Shown here one piece after another: positions 15,276 through 24,026 of a stretch of 64,000 nucleotides of DNA (positions within the stretch are counted from its first letter, which is position 1; each line of letters starts with the position of its first letter). Position numbers and translations under genes: made by a program. The notes under the pieces are model-generated. The model saw only the letters and a list, made by a program, of their open reading frames with translations, did no database searches and had not been told where the DNA came from. Source of the stretch: Mycobacterium vicinigordonae (GTDB lineage Bacteria; Actinomycetota; Actinomycetes; Mycobacteriales; Mycobacteriaceae); the NCBI RefSeq assembly GCF_013466425.1, contig NZ_CP059165.1:5518001-5582000 (forward strand), in the 5' to 3' direction.

Positions 15276-16898
15276 GTGCTGAATATTCACCTTCCGGCGC
15301 TGACATCGGCGGCCGCCGATGTGGCGGCGATCGGTTCGGCGGTCAACGACGCCGCCGTGAGCGCGGCGAGCGCTACCACCGACGTGGCGGCAGCCGCCGC
15401 CGACGAGGTATCCGAAGCCATCACAACCCTCTTCAACGCACAGGCCCAGGAGTGTCAAGCAGTCCTCGGCCAAATTGCGGCCCTGCACACCAGATTCGGC
15501 CAGGCGCTGGCCGCATCGGGTGCCGCCTACGCTGGCACCGAGTCCGCGACCCTCAGCGCTCTAGCCGCAGACCCTGCCGTCACCTTCGTGATGGCCGGCA
15601 GCGGTACACCGACACCGTCGTGGACGTTCGTTAACGACATGGTCAGCCGGTACCTCAAATTCCCGGCCGGTGACCTGATGCCGCTGACCCTGCCGGCCGG
15701 GGAGTATCCCGACAGCGGAATCAAGGACCTGACCCAGGCGGTGTCGCTGTCGCGGGGCGTAACGATCTTGAACAACGCGGTCCAGCAGCAGCTCGCGGCC
15801 GGAAAGACCGTGAACGTGCTGGGCTACTCGCAGAGCGCAAACATCGCCTCGCTGCTGATGCAGCAGTTAGACCCCTCCGGTACGCCCAGTTCGTTGCCAA
15901 TCAACTTTGTGCTGCTTGGCAATTCGATGAACCCCAACGGCGGGTGGGACGCGCGCTTCCCTGGCTTGAGCCTGCCGACGCTGGGCTTCAGCACCCTTGG
16001 CGCAGCACCCAGCAACAGCTTCAACACCGTCTCCTACACCCTCGAATACGATGGGTGGGCGGACTTCCCGCGGTATCCGATCAATGTGGTGTCTGACCTG
16101 AACGCCCTGGTCGGCATGGTCACCGTGCACGGCACCTATGACAGCGTGACCGCCGCGCAGTTGGCTTCGGCGGTAGTCTTGCCGACGGTCGGTGACACCA
16201 TGACCACCTACTACATGATTCCCAGCCAGAATCTGCCCCTGCTGGAGCCGCTGCGGTACCTGCCAGTCGTCGGCGACCCGCTGGCGGACCTGATTCAGCC
16301 GGTGCTGCGGCCGCTGGTGAACTGGGGCTACGGCGACCCGAGCTACGGTTGGTCCACGGGGCCGGCCAATGTGCCCACGCCGTTCGGATTCCTGCCGCCA
16401 CTGAGCGACACCTTGGCCCTGGGGCCAGCGATGCTGCATGGGATCCCAGCGGGAATCACGGCCGCTGTCAACGACATTCAGGGGATGGGGTTGCCGACGC
16501 TGGGTTCGCTGGAGTCGCTGGTCTCGGCACCCGGCACCCTGGCCCTGCCGACCTTTCCGGCGTCGATTCCGGACCTGCTGTCGGGCCTGCAGGCGGCGAA
16601 CACCCAGATCGTCAGTGGTGCCACCACCGCCGTCTCGACGGCTTATGCGACCTTGCTCCCTACCGCCGACATCACCATGGCGGCGCTGGTCTCGTTGCCG
16701 TCCTATGACGTGAACCTGTTCTTGGGGGGTGTCAGCCAGATAGTGAGCGGGCAGCCGCTCGCGGGCCTGCTCAGTGCTTTCGGCGATCCGGTCGCGGCGA
16801 ACTTCGGGCTGCTGCCGTTCCTAGGAGGTCTGGAGCTCGCCGTCCTTGCCGAAGCGGCCGATTCGATCGTGACCGGGACGCCGTATCCAAGTCCCTAA
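15276..16898 (+). CDS. PE-like / PE-PPE-domain (alpha/beta hydrolase) protein
   Basis: About 540 residues. The N-terminus (PALTSAAADVAAIGSAVNDAAVSAA ...) resembles the PE domain but lacks the usual MSFV..PE opening. The C-terminal two-thirds is a PE-PPE (PF08237-type) serine hydrolase with nucleophile motif GYSQS in VNVLGYSQSANIASLLMQQL. Such proteins are exported by type VII secretion and act on lipids or esters at the cell surface. The start is uncertain: GTG 15276 fits the domain best, while TTG 15216 is an alternative; neither has a good Shine-Dalgarno. Confidence 0.85.
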   Translation: MLNIHLPALTSAAADVAAIGSAVNDAAVSAASATTDVAAAAADEVSEAITTLFNAQAQECQAVLGQIAALHTRFGQALAASGAAYAGTESATLSALAADPAVTFVMAGSGTPTPSWTFVNDMVSRYLKFPAGDLMPLTLPAGEYPDSGIKDLTQAVSLSRGVTILNNAVQQQLAAGKTVNVLGYSQSANIASLLMQQLDPSGTPSSLPINFVLLGNSMNPNGGWDARFPGLSLPTLGFSTLGAAPSNSFNTVSYTLEYDGWADFPRYPINVVSDLNALVGMVTVHGTYDSVTAAQLASAVVLPTVGDTMTTYYMIPSQNLPLLEPLRYLPVVGDPLADLIQPVLRPLVNWGYGDPSYGWSTGPANVPTPFGFLPPLSDTLALGPAMLHGIPAGITAAVNDIQGMGLPTLGSLESLVSAPGTLALPTFPASIPDLLSGLQAANTQIVSGATTAVSTAYATLLPTADITMAALVSLPSYDVNLFLGGVSQIVSGQPLAGLLSAFGDPVAANFGLLPFLGGLELAVLAEAADSIVTGTPYPSP

Positions 16899-16992
16899 CT
16901 CATGCACCCGAAGCTCCAGTGGCGGCGACGGCTCAACAGGGGTGACGGAGTCGTCCCCGGGGAGTCCGCCAAACCGCTGAACGCTGCGTGGC

Positions 16993-17274
16993 TCACGGGC
17001 CAAACATTGGCCCGAACATGCCTCCTGGGCCGCCGAGCAGGCCCGGCCCGTCGAGCATTCCACCAGGCCCCATACCGAAACCCAGGACCATCACGACAAG
17101 CACCACCACACCCAGCACCCACGCCCATGACGGAGCCGACATTCGTCTCGGCGTCGACCCGCTGGTACCGACGGCAGGGTGCTGCGGTACGTCGTTTCGG
17201 GGATGGGGACGGGTCTGCGTGCCTGCCCAGTAGGCACCCGCGGCGACAGCGGCCAGCAACAACAACACGATCAC
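16993..17274 (-). CDS. Small two-helix membrane protein with Gly/Met-rich tail
   Basis: A 93-residue protein with a hydrophobic N-terminus (IVLLLLAAVAAGAYWAG), a second helix (WAWVLGVVVLVVMVLGFGM) and a tail rich in Gly, Pro and Met (GPGGMLDGPGLLGGPGGMFGPMF). The GTG at 17274 has a GAGGAG Shine-Dalgarno. It lies 43 bp after the proline-rich gene on the same strand, probably in one operon. Not recognised. Confidence 0.65.
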   Translation of the reverse strand: MIVLLLLAAVAAGAYWAGTQTRPHPRNDVPQHPAVGTSGSTPRRMSAPSWAWVLGVVVLVVMVLGFGMGPGGMLDGPGLLGGPGGMFGPMFGP

Positions 17275-17316
17275 GGTGGCTGCTCCTCAGTTCCTTTGAC
17301 GGGTATTTCTCAGTAG

Positions 17317-18186
17317 CTACGCGGGAGGAGGTGGTGGCGGACCCCACGGCACGGCTGGCAGCGGGGCCGGCCCGCCAGGCGGCGGACCCAACGGCGGCGC
17401 GGCCAGCAGCGGCGCCGGCCCGCCAGGCGGTGGACCTGGTGGACCCCACGGCTCCGGTGGCGGCGGCGGACCCCACGGCGCGGCCAGTGGCGGCGCCGGC
17501 CCGCCAGGCGGTGGTGGACCCAACGGCTCCGGTGGCGGCGGCGGACCCCACGGCGCGGCCAGCAACGGCGCCGGCCCGCCAGGCGGTGGACCTGGTGGAC
17601 TCCACTGCACGCCGAGTGGTGGTTGTACGTCCGGCGGTGGCGGGGGTGAACCCCAGGCCCCAGGCACAACAGGTGGCCCTGGCAACGGTTCACCCTGCGC
17701 AACCGGCGGCGGTGGCAGCGGTCCCCCAGGCTCCGGCGGAGACGGTGGAACCGGCTCCTGCGGCGCGGGTCGAGCACGCGCCTTGGGGTAGCTAGGCTCG
17801 GCCTTCGGCGGCGGCGCGGGACGCAACGCCTGCGGCGGGGGAAGGTCAGGCGTGATGCGCGCGGGCGGTCCAAGCGGCGCGATCGCGCCGGGCTGCCCGT
17901 TGGTCGGTGTGGCCAGATTTTGCCCGCCGATCGGTGTGGCCAGGTAGGGGCTCCTGGCGATCACGGCAATGGTGGCGGTCGCGCCGACGATCAGCCCCAT
18001 TAGCGCCGCCACGATGGCCGTGCCGACCGGCCGGCGGCGTACCCGTTCACTAACCGCGGCCCGGACGCGTCGCCGGGGCCTCTCCGCCTGGACCGGGGCC
18101 GGGTTCTCGCCACTGTCTGGGGTGCTATTTGTGCCCGCGTTGAAGTCCACGTCGGAGTCCGCGTGGTCGCTGCCGTCGGAGGTCAT
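17317..18186 (-). CDS. Membrane-anchored proline-rich repeat protein
   Basis: A 289-residue protein. The N-terminal ~50 residues are charged and cytosolic, followed by one membrane helix (VGTAIVAALMGLIVGATATIAVIA) and then ~200 Pro/Gly/Ala-rich residues outside. The tail has repeats of a unit like PPGGPAPLLAAPWGPPPPPEP. It resembles proline-rich mycobacterial surface proteins. The repeats make the region prone to copy-number change and to misassembly. No enzymatic domain is seen. Confidence 0.72.
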   Translation of the reverse strand: MTSDGSDHADSDVDFNAGTNSTPDSGENPAPVQAERPRRRVRAAVSERVRRRPVGTAIVAALMGLIVGATATIAVIARSPYLATPIGGQNLATPTNGQPGAIAPLGPPARITPDLPPPQALRPAPPPKAEPSYPKARARPAPQEPVPPSPPEPGGPLPPPPVAQGEPLPGPPVVPGAWGSPPPPPDVQPPLGVQWSPPGPPPGGPAPLLAAPWGPPPPPEPLGPPPPGGPAPPLAAPWGPPPPPEPWGPPGPPPGGPAPLLAAPPLGPPPGGPAPLPAVPWGPPPPPPA

Positions 18187-18437
18187 GGGGTTTCCCGTGT
18201 CCGTTGGAGATTGATAGCACGGACGGTAGCCAGCGGAGTTGAAATTAAGCTGAAGAAAAGCGGATCCGGACGCTTCTTCGGGCCAAGCCGCTCAGCGTCG
18301 CGCTAGCCGGCTACCGCAACTGGGCACCGGCCATGAGGGAGCGAACACGGAACAACACATAGGTGGTGTGGCGCAACCGCTTTTACCTTTTAACGAGTGT
18401 TGAGCCAGCGGGGCGACTCGGCCAGGGCCCGGGTGTT

Positions 18438-19070
18438 CTACCCGCAACACATCTGAAGTTGCGGCGCGGGTGTCGCGAGCGCTGTCGGCGGCGTTCGACG
18501 GTAACGACGTTGCAGCCTCTTGACGGAGGTCGATTGGACGCCTTCGACCAGGCTATTCCCGCCGCCAACTGCGAAAAGGGACCGGACCCTAGATGCAAGT
18601 GCTCGTCCGCCCCGCGGACGACGCGTGGTATCGAATAGCCGGTCGACGGTGTCGGCGTCAACTGGTTGCGCGGCGGCCATCACGGTTGCGCGCGCATTGC
18701 GCGGCGCCAGATGTGGGGGGACGATCAGCAAGACGATCCGGCCGCGATTGAAACCCTGGACTTCGATGGTCGCAGGCGGCTGCAGTGGGCAGCCCTCGAG
18801 CCGAACAACGCCATCGTCGATAACGAGTTTCCTTGGCGGTGTTGACCATTCACCGGTTCGGTAGAGCACACGGTCGATCGGCCCGAGCCGAATTGCCAGA
18901 GCCGACAACAGATTGGGCAACTCCGCAGCAAGGTCATCGCTACGAGGCCACCATGCTCCGTCGACGTAGCCGGATGTGGGGGATTTGGGCTTTAGACGCA
19001 GCCGAAGTGGCCCATCAGACTCGGGTGCACCTGAGGTTTGAACGTCAAGAAGTACGTGTTGTTGCGTCAC
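18438..19070 (-). CDS. DUF5994-like protein
   Basis: A 210-residue protein. Residues ~20-145 (RLRLKPKSPTSGYVDGAWWPRSDDLAAELPNLLSAL ... GRIVLLIVPPHLAP) match the actinobacterial DUF5994 pattern. The C-terminal ~60 residues are basic and low-complexity and may be an extension or a frame change. The GTG start follows an AGGAG Shine-Dalgarno. The 251-bp gap to the proline-rich gene holds no gene. Function unknown. Confidence 0.75.
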   Translation of the reverse strand: MTQQHVLLDVQTSGAPESDGPLRLRLKPKSPTSGYVDGAWWPRSDDLAAELPNLLSALAIRLGPIDRVLYRTGEWSTPPRKLVIDDGVVRLEGCPLQPPATIEVQGFNRGRIVLLIVPPHLAPRNARATVMAAAQPVDADTVDRLFDTTRRPRGGRALASRVRSLFAVGGGNSLVEGVQSTSVKRLQRRYRRTPPTALATPAPQLQMCCG

Positions 19071-19322
19071 GAGGACGCTCCTGTCATTGGCTTGGAATCA
19101 GCCAGATCATTTCCAATCAGCGACGACGCAAGCTTTGGAGTGCTATACGTACGAAGTACCGCCGATGCTGTCTGACCCTACGGCGCATCTGCCTCAAGCG
19201 CAATACGTCGCCACCGTGTCGCACTCGAACTGCGCACCGACACCGTTGCGAAAAGGCATGGCGTCGTATCCGACGGGCCTTGAACGAGATTGGCGCAATC
19301 GTCCGACAGCGAACGCTCGCCG

Positions 19323-19508
19323 TCAGGACGTTCGACGCAACCGGCGAACGTCGCGTTCGACGCAGCCCACACGGTCGGCCGCCTCAGCGACCGATAATGC
19401 TGGGTTGAGCAAGATGTTCAACTCCTCAGCAGTGAACGTCGGCTCGACGTCCCAGGGCGCCTCATCCCACCCCGTTTCGCTGAAGCCGGAAAACAATTCA
19501 TCGCACAT
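19323..19508 (-). CDS. Hypothetical 61-residue protein
   Basis: An acidic N-terminus (MCDELFSGFSETGWDEAPWDVEP) is followed by a segment that could form a helix-turn-helix (TAEELNILLNPALSVAEAADRVGCVERDVRRLR). A GAGGA Shine-Dalgarno precedes the ATG. It may be a small DNA-binding protein or the remnant of a longer one. It overlaps the end of the next upstream small frame by 11 bp. Confidence 0.4.
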   Translation of the reverse strand: MCDELFSGFSETGWDEAPWDVEPTFTAEELNILLNPALSVAEAADRVGCVERDVRRLRRTS

Positions 19509-19698
19509 AGACTATCCTCACGAAAGGTGGAGCACGAGAACAGAATTCGGCGGGTAGGGCGTAACCGATCAACACCCGGTTCTCCGTGGTTTCCATCGCC
19601 GTGGCGGAATCACTGGTTGCGCTTGATACTACCGCCACAGCGGCTCGTGCGTAGCTGGCAAGCCGTACCGGCGCATCCTCGCGGACGGAGGTGGTCAC
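19498..19698 (-). CDS. Possible small hypothetical protein (66 residues)
   Basis: Frame starting GTG, MTTSVREDAPVRLASYARAAVAVVSS ..., with no Shine-Dalgarno and no recognised domain. It is kept only because its end overlaps the start of the next small frame as in an operon. It could equally be a degraded gene. Confidence 0.2.
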   Translation of the reverse strand: MTTSVREDAPVRLASYARAAVAVVSSATSDSATAMETTENRVLIGYALPAEFCSRAPPFVRIVYVR

Positions 19699-19926
19699 GA
19701 ACTTGTCGTCGGATGGCGCGAGGCGTTCGTACGGCCGTGCAGGCCACCGCGGCCGTCGTGGCGCGATGAACTTGTTCTGTTAACTTCCAGCTTCTGCGGA
19801 GTCCAGCCAGGTGAACCCTGAATGAAAAGCCTTCCGTCCCAATTGAAGATAGTTCCAGCTCTCGCACGTGCTACTGTAAGCACGGATGCCCATCGGCATC
19901 TGTTCAGAATGAGAGAAGTTGGAAGT

Positions 19927-20130
19927 ATGACACAGGGAACTGTGAAATGGTTTAACGGCGAAAAAGGCTTCGGCTTTATCGCTCCCGATGGCGGCGCGGC
20001 AGATGTGTTCGTCCACTACTCGGAAATCCAGGGAAGCGGCTACAGGTCGCTCGAGGATAACCAGCGAGTTGAGTTCAGCATCGAGCAGGGCGCCAAGGGT
20101 CCGCAGGCAGTTGGGGTGACTGTCGTCTAG
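19927..20130 (+). CDS. Cold-shock protein (CspA family)
   Basis: A 67-residue single-stranded nucleic-acid-binding OB-fold protein. RNP1 is KGFGFI and RNP2 is VFVHYSEI, with the usual start [13 protein letters not shown]. It acts as an RNA chaperone in the cytosol. The ATG at 19927 fits the family length; upstream in-frame codons belong to the leader. It is a single gene followed by a hairpin. Confidence 0.95.
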   Translation: MTQGTVKWFNGEKGFGFIAPDGGAADVFVHYSEIQGSGYRSLEDNQRVEFSIEQGAKGPQAVGVTVV

Positions 20131-20150
20131 CGCGAGAGTTTTATCCCGCG

Positions 20151-20180
20151 TGGGCTGGTGGGTGAATTCCTGCCAGCCCA
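20151..20180 (+). terminator. Hairpin after the cold-shock gene
   Basis: TGGGCTGG (20151-20158) pairs perfectly with CCAGCCCA (20173-20180) across a 14-base loop, 20 bp after the csp stop. This is a probable terminator without a T-tract. Confidence 0.5.
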
Positions 20181-20839
20181 CAGCACATTTGAGAGGTCCT
20201 TTAGCCTCAGAGCTGGCAGGCGTACTTTCCAAGAATCGGGCTCATCCGAGTTGTACGATGTCAACCAACACCCTCGAAGTGCTTGCAGTCGCCTGCGAGA
20301 GGCCACTTCTGAAAGTGGTACCCCAGACCGATCCAGACGTAGCAGATCCGGCGATGATGAGAGCGGCGGTACCGCGCAACGCTTCCAGGTCGGCGACATG
20401 GTTAGGATCAGTTCGGACCGCCAAGAACCGAACCGTCGCGTGTTACCGGCCGTCACTTCGCCGAGATATCCAGAGGGCGCGTCCGCCGGCAAATCAACCG
20501 CTCTTCGCTCGTCAGACCAATGTTTGAGCCGAGGCTAAATCCAATGAGAAGGATGCCCAACAACATGAAATCGATCGATTTGTTTTCACATCGCTACGCA
20601 CCCGAAGTCGTATCTCGCACCGGTGACGATTCAGAACCGGTGCAACTTCCCACTTTCTCCGACCGCCCCGCGAGCGATTCCGCCGCTGCGCCGTCACCGT
20701 CGTGAATGCTTGGTCGGGACGCCTCGGCGTTGCGGCCGCTCAGCCTCGCACGGACTTGGAAGCTACTGCAACACTCGACTTTTCGCCACTCTTATGAGGG
20801 TCGTGAATAGATGCCATCACTGCCCCGTCCGCAACGCAA
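20181..20839. other. ~660-bp stretch without a convincing gene
   Basis: Short overlapping frames exist on both strands. None has family motifs, a good ribosome-binding site or convincing composition. Base composition is slightly less GC-rich than in the flanks. It may hold decayed sequence. No repeat or RNA gene was recognised. Confidence 0.5.
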
Positions 20840-21799
20840 TCAGGTATCGCGACCAAAGAAGCGCCGCAGCTGCTCGGCGATGATCGCGGGATTGCCGCCT
20901 TGGTCCTGGGGGCCGCCGTGGTTGAGGCCGGGCAATTCGACCCGAGTCGCTCGCGGCAGCACCTGCTGCAAGGCGTCCAGCGTGCCGGTGAAAAGCGTTG
21001 GGGCACCGGTTCCACACATCAGTAAGACCTCGGCGGCCACCTTCGCGTAGTCTTCGAGAGTGCCCTCGGTGGCCTTGACCACGTCCAATTCTTGTTTCCA
21101 AGCAACTATTAGGTCCCGTAGTGGGACGCCGTCGCCGGTGACCCGTCGAGCATCGGCCCACAGCAACGCGCGGCAGATGGCCGGCTGCGTCATCACCCGG
21201 CCCAGCAGCCGATAGGGTGCCGAAACCTCCTGTGCCCGAGGATCTGAGTCGTAAGAGTCTTTGGCCAGGCTCGCCATCGCTGCGGCGATATCGCCGCTAT
21301 CCACCAGCCGTTGCCCACGGTTGATGATTCGTTTGAACTCGTCCAGGCCGGGTTGGCCGACGAACAGGACCGGTTCAAAGACGGCGACCTTGCGGATCGC
21401 CGGTATCGCGGTGGAGGCATGTAGCGCAAATAAGCCACCATCGGCGACACCGAAAACGTACTGCGCTCCGGTGGTGGCGATGATGGCGTCGAGGTCTTCG
21501 TCCTCGCGTTCGATGCTGTAGTGCGGACCGTAGGGGCCGCTCATCCCACGGCCGCGTCGGTCCGGCATATAGACGGTGAATGCGTCCGCCAAGGAGGTGC
21601 CAAGCTTCATGTAATGCTGCGAGGCTAGCGCCCCGCCGTGCAAAATCACTAGCCCAGGACCATCGCCGAACTCGCGAAAGCCGATGCTCGTGCCGTCTTT
21701 CGAGGTTACGACCTTCTTCAAATACGTTGCCTTCTTGCTAACCAACATGCCAACCCCCTCTGTACGTGGCGATAGTTGTTCCAGGTGATTCCGCGGCAT
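20840..21799 (-). CDS. Alpha/beta-hydrolase-fold protein with atypical nucleophile elbow
   Basis: A 319-residue alpha/beta hydrolase. The oxyanion segment is VILHGGALASQHY and the candidate His is in LPGLNHGGPQ. The nucleophile elbow reads VFGVADGG: the usual Ser of GxSxG is Ala, while the following Asp matches the V-x-D-x-G elbow of Asp-nucleophile enzymes. It is therefore either a dehalogenase/epoxide-hydrolase-like enzyme or non-catalytic. Its ATG overlaps the TetR stop by one base (TGATG), so it is translated with the TetR gene. Confidence 0.82.
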   Translation of the reverse strand: MPRNHLEQLSPRTEGVGMLVSKKATYLKKVVTSKDGTSIGFREFGDGPGLVILHGGALASQHYMKLGTSLADAFTVYMPDRRGRGMSGPYGPHYSIEREDEDLDAIIATTGAQYVFGVADGGLFALHASTAIPAIRKVAVFEPVLFVGQPGLDEFKRIINRGQRLVDSGDIAAAMASLAKDSYDSDPRAQEVSAPYRLLGRVMTQPAICRALLWADARRVTGDGVPLRDLIVAWKQELDVVKATEGTLEDYAKVAAEVLLMCGTGAPTLFTGTLDALQQVLPRATRVELPGLNHGGPQDQGGNPAIIAEQLRRFFGRDT

Positions 21800-22503
21800 C
21801 AGTAGTTGCGCGGCAGTGGCGCGAGCAAGGCCTTGACTTGGTCAGCGGTCAAGACGGTGATACTGCCGTCTGGTAGTCCGAGAATGCGGTCGATCGCCAA
21901 TCCGTGCAGCCTCAATCTGGTTGTCAGAACGTCGATCGCCTGGTCTCTGGCTGACTCGTCGGCGGCCTCAAAGACCTGCAGGATGTTTGAGTTGGTCCGC
22001 GCGGCGAGGCCCTGGATCATATCGGCGACGCCTTCGGGATCAAAGGTGTCGAAAATGCCCTCCTGTACCCCATTGGAAATCAACTCAGTGAGCAGCGGTC
22101 GAGCCAGATCCTCTGCAACGCTGACGATTCGTGCGTACAGGTGCGCATTCTCAGGTCGCAGAAGCGATACCATGGCCGCCAGCTGTTCAGCTGTTCCGGT
22201 CTGCATCTTGACATCAAACCCGCTCTGCAGCAGCGTGTTTAGCCGTTCCAACGCATTGCCGTCACATCGGGCCACGACGTCCTGGATGACCTCGAACTGG
22301 TGGTGGGCACCACGCTCGGTCAGGGCGGTGATCAGGGCTTCTTTCGATGGAAACCAGTGGTAGAAAGCACCTTTGGAGACCCCAGCGTCCGCGATCAAAT
22401 CATTGAGGCTGACATTGTCATAGCCGCGCTCGACAAACAACGCGGTTGCGCGGTCTAACAGTTCTGCCCGCCGAATGTCTGGATGCTTCACTACCCGTGG
22501 CAT
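21799..22503 (-). CDS. TetR-family regulator
   Basis: A 234-residue repressor. The HTH is VSLNDLIADAGVSKGAFYHWFPSKEALITAL. It is the middle gene of a three-gene operon (membrane protein, TetR, hydrolase), overlapping the upstream gene by 13 bp. Tandem palindromes at 22772-22810 in front of the operon are its likely operators, giving autoregulation. Confidence 0.9.
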   Translation of the reverse strand: MPRVVKHPDIRRAELLDRATALFVERGYDNVSLNDLIADAGVSKGAFYHWFPSKEALITALTERGAHHQFEVIQDVVARCDGNALERLNTLLQSGFDVKMQTGTAEQLAAMVSLLRPENAHLYARIVSVAEDLARPLLTELISNGVQEGIFDTFDPEGVADMIQGLAARTNSNILQVFEAADESARDQAIDVLTTRLRLHGLAIDRILGLPDGSITVLTADQVKALLAPLPRNY

Positions 22504-22739
22504 ACGGCCGGTCCTGACGTTGAGCCCGTTCCAATGACTGGGCTTGATTCGAACGTTGCGGCGTAGGTCAGATAAAGGCCGACCAACACCAAGGCGCCGG
22601 TGATGGTCCTTTCCGCCGAAATGGCGCGCTGCTCAAAAACATTGCCGGCCGCGTTGAGGACGTCGGGGGCGGCCAACAGGAGCACCCCGCGGGCGAGCAT
22701 GCGGGTGCGTCCCTGTTGCGACTGCTCCGCTGCGCTCAC
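22491..22739 (-). CDS. Small membrane protein leading a TetR operon
   Basis: An 82-residue protein with hydrophobic segments MLARGVLLLAAPDVLNAAGNV and TITGALVLVGLYLTYAATF. The GTG at 22739 has an AAGGA Shine-Dalgarno 7 bp upstream; the frame extends further upstream but without translation signals. As first gene of the operon under the tandem operators it is probably co-regulated with the hydrolase. Not recognised. Confidence 0.65.
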   Translation of the reverse strand: MSAAEQSQQGRTRMLARGVLLLAAPDVLNAAGNVFEQRAISAERTITGALVLVGLYLTYAATFESSPVIGTGSTSGPAVCHG

Positions 22740-22771
22740 TACGACGTCCTTACGTGTCAAATACGACCATA

Positions 22772-22810
22772 ACCGACCAATAGTCGGTATGCAAGACCAC
22801 CAGTCGGTAT
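22772..22810. promoter_or_regulatory. Tandem operators with ACCGAC-N5-GTCGGT palindrome
   Basis: ACCGACCAATAGTCGGT (22772-22788) is a palindrome with perfect 6-bp arms. GACCAATAGTCGGTAT (22775-22790) is repeated as GACCACCAGTCGGTAT at 22795-22810, 20 bp away. The site is just upstream of the small-membrane-protein/TetR/hydrolase operon. Confidence 0.6.
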
Positions 22811-22974
22811 AGAAGACTGACGGTCTGAGGTCAACGACGATGTGCCTGCCTCTAGGAACTACCGCCGTTGCCCACGGCTCATTGCGCCTGCGTAATTTCG
22901 CGCTGCCGTCGGAATTTACGGACACGCAGCTCGACGAAATCACCCGTACCGATCTTCAGCAGTTCCTCGGGGCC

Positions 22975-23964
22975 TCAGTGTGAACATTCGCCGAGGAGTT
23001 GCAGGAGTTGATGTCCTTGTTCGCTGAGCCGGTAGGTGACGCTGCGTCCGACTCGGGTTCCGACGATTGTTCCTGCATCGCGCAATACGGCGAGGTGGCT
23101 ACTCACCGTGCCCAGGGACTGGCCGAGCGTGTGCGCGAGTTGGGTACTGGTGGCGGGGGTTTGCAGCTGGCGTGCGATGCGGGACCGGCCGGGCCCGAGC
23201 AGGGTCGACAGGGCGTCGGTGCCGTCGAGGTCGGGCGCAGTCGGCTCGGCGTGGGGACCGTAGGCGCAGTAGACCAGGGCGTAGCGGGGGGCTCGTTCAC
23301 ACGTCCACCATCCGCCGGTGGTGGTGCGCGGAACAAAAATCAGCCCCTCGTCGATAATGCGGTCGGGCCAGTGCTGATTGCTGAAACGAATCGCATTGTC
23401 CCCGACCCAAACTGAGCGCTGCTTCATCGATTCGACGGCGTGCTTCCAGCCGTAAGCGGCCAGGAGCCCAGCGCGGTACATGATGTCTCGTTCCAGCACG
23501 GCACGGCGCCGTGACCAATCTGGTTCGACGAATTGCCGCCAACCCTCGTCGAATAGCTCCGCGGTGCGGGCAGCCAGATGCTGCTGTTCGAGCCAGTCGA
23601 GGCGATGGGTTTTCCAGCTCGCCGCCGCTGCGGCACGCACCCCGGCACGGATGTCGTCGTCGCCGAAGGCTGCCATCAATGCGAGTTCAGCACCAAGGCG
23701 GGTGTTCATCCCGTGCTCAGGTGGTATGGCGATCATGTCGGGGAATCGTTTAGTAGTCGCTATCAGCGGCAGTAGTGCGGCAGCGATCGGGTTGGCGTCG
23801 AGCCAGCGGCGGTAGGCCGGCCGGTGTTTGGCGTGCCAGCGGGCCGAGGCAGGATCGGTGCATCGTCGCTGCAAAGTGATTAGCGCACCCACGGTTTCGG
23901 CCAGCGGTGAGATCGCGAAACGGCAGTGGGCTAATGCATTAGGGCTGAGCTGGAGAAGCGTCAT
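22975..23964 (-). CDS. ArsR-type regulator with DUF5937-like N-terminal region
   Basis: A 329-residue protein. Residues ~1-240 form a helical DUF5937-like domain. Residues ~255-329 form a winged HTH (TSTQLAHTLGQSLGTVSSHLAVLRDAGTIVGTRVGRSVTYRL). It diverges from an MFS transporter, and a 26-bp palindrome touches its ATG. It most likely represses the transporter and itself. The ligand is unknown. Confidence 0.85.
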   Translation of the reverse strand: MTLLQLSPNALAHCRFAISPLAETVGALITLQRRCTDPASARWHAKHRPAYRRWLDANPIAAALLPLIATTKRFPDMIAIPPEHGMNTRLGAELALMAAFGDDDIRAGVRAAAAASWKTHRLDWLEQQHLAARTAELFDEGWRQFVEPDWSRRRAVLERDIMYRAGLLAAYGWKHAVESMKQRSVWVGDNAIRFSNQHWPDRIIDEGLIFVPRTTTGGWWTCERAPRYALVYCAYGPHAEPTAPDLDGTDALSTLLGPGRSRIARQLQTPATSTQLAHTLGQSLGTVSSHLAVLRDAGTIVGTRVGRSVTYRLSEQGHQLLQLLGECSH

Positions 23965-23990
23965 ATCCTTGCGCCTTTTGGCGTAAGGAT
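23965..23990. promoter_or_regulatory. 26-bp palindrome between divergent ArsR and MFS genes
   Basis: Arms ATCCTTGCGCC (23965-23975) and GGCGTAAGGAT (23980-23990) are complementary except for one pair, around TTTT. The site ends exactly at the regulator start codon and lies 36 bp from the MFS ATG. It is an operator candidate for the ArsR-type protein. Confidence 0.6.
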
Positions 23991-24026
23991 AGCGGCTGAA
24001 TCGTGCCGTTGCGATGCTGTCCGGCT

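Noticed and set aside
16902..17795. Long plus-strand frame of ~297 residues over the proline-rich gene
   Set aside because: Composition is the mirror of the Pro-rich repeats; no start signal or domain. The minus-strand genes have ribosome-binding sites and membrane helices.
19178..19372. 64-codon minus-strand frame
   Set aside because: No ribosome-binding site, no motif, and it overlaps the better-supported 61-residue frame.
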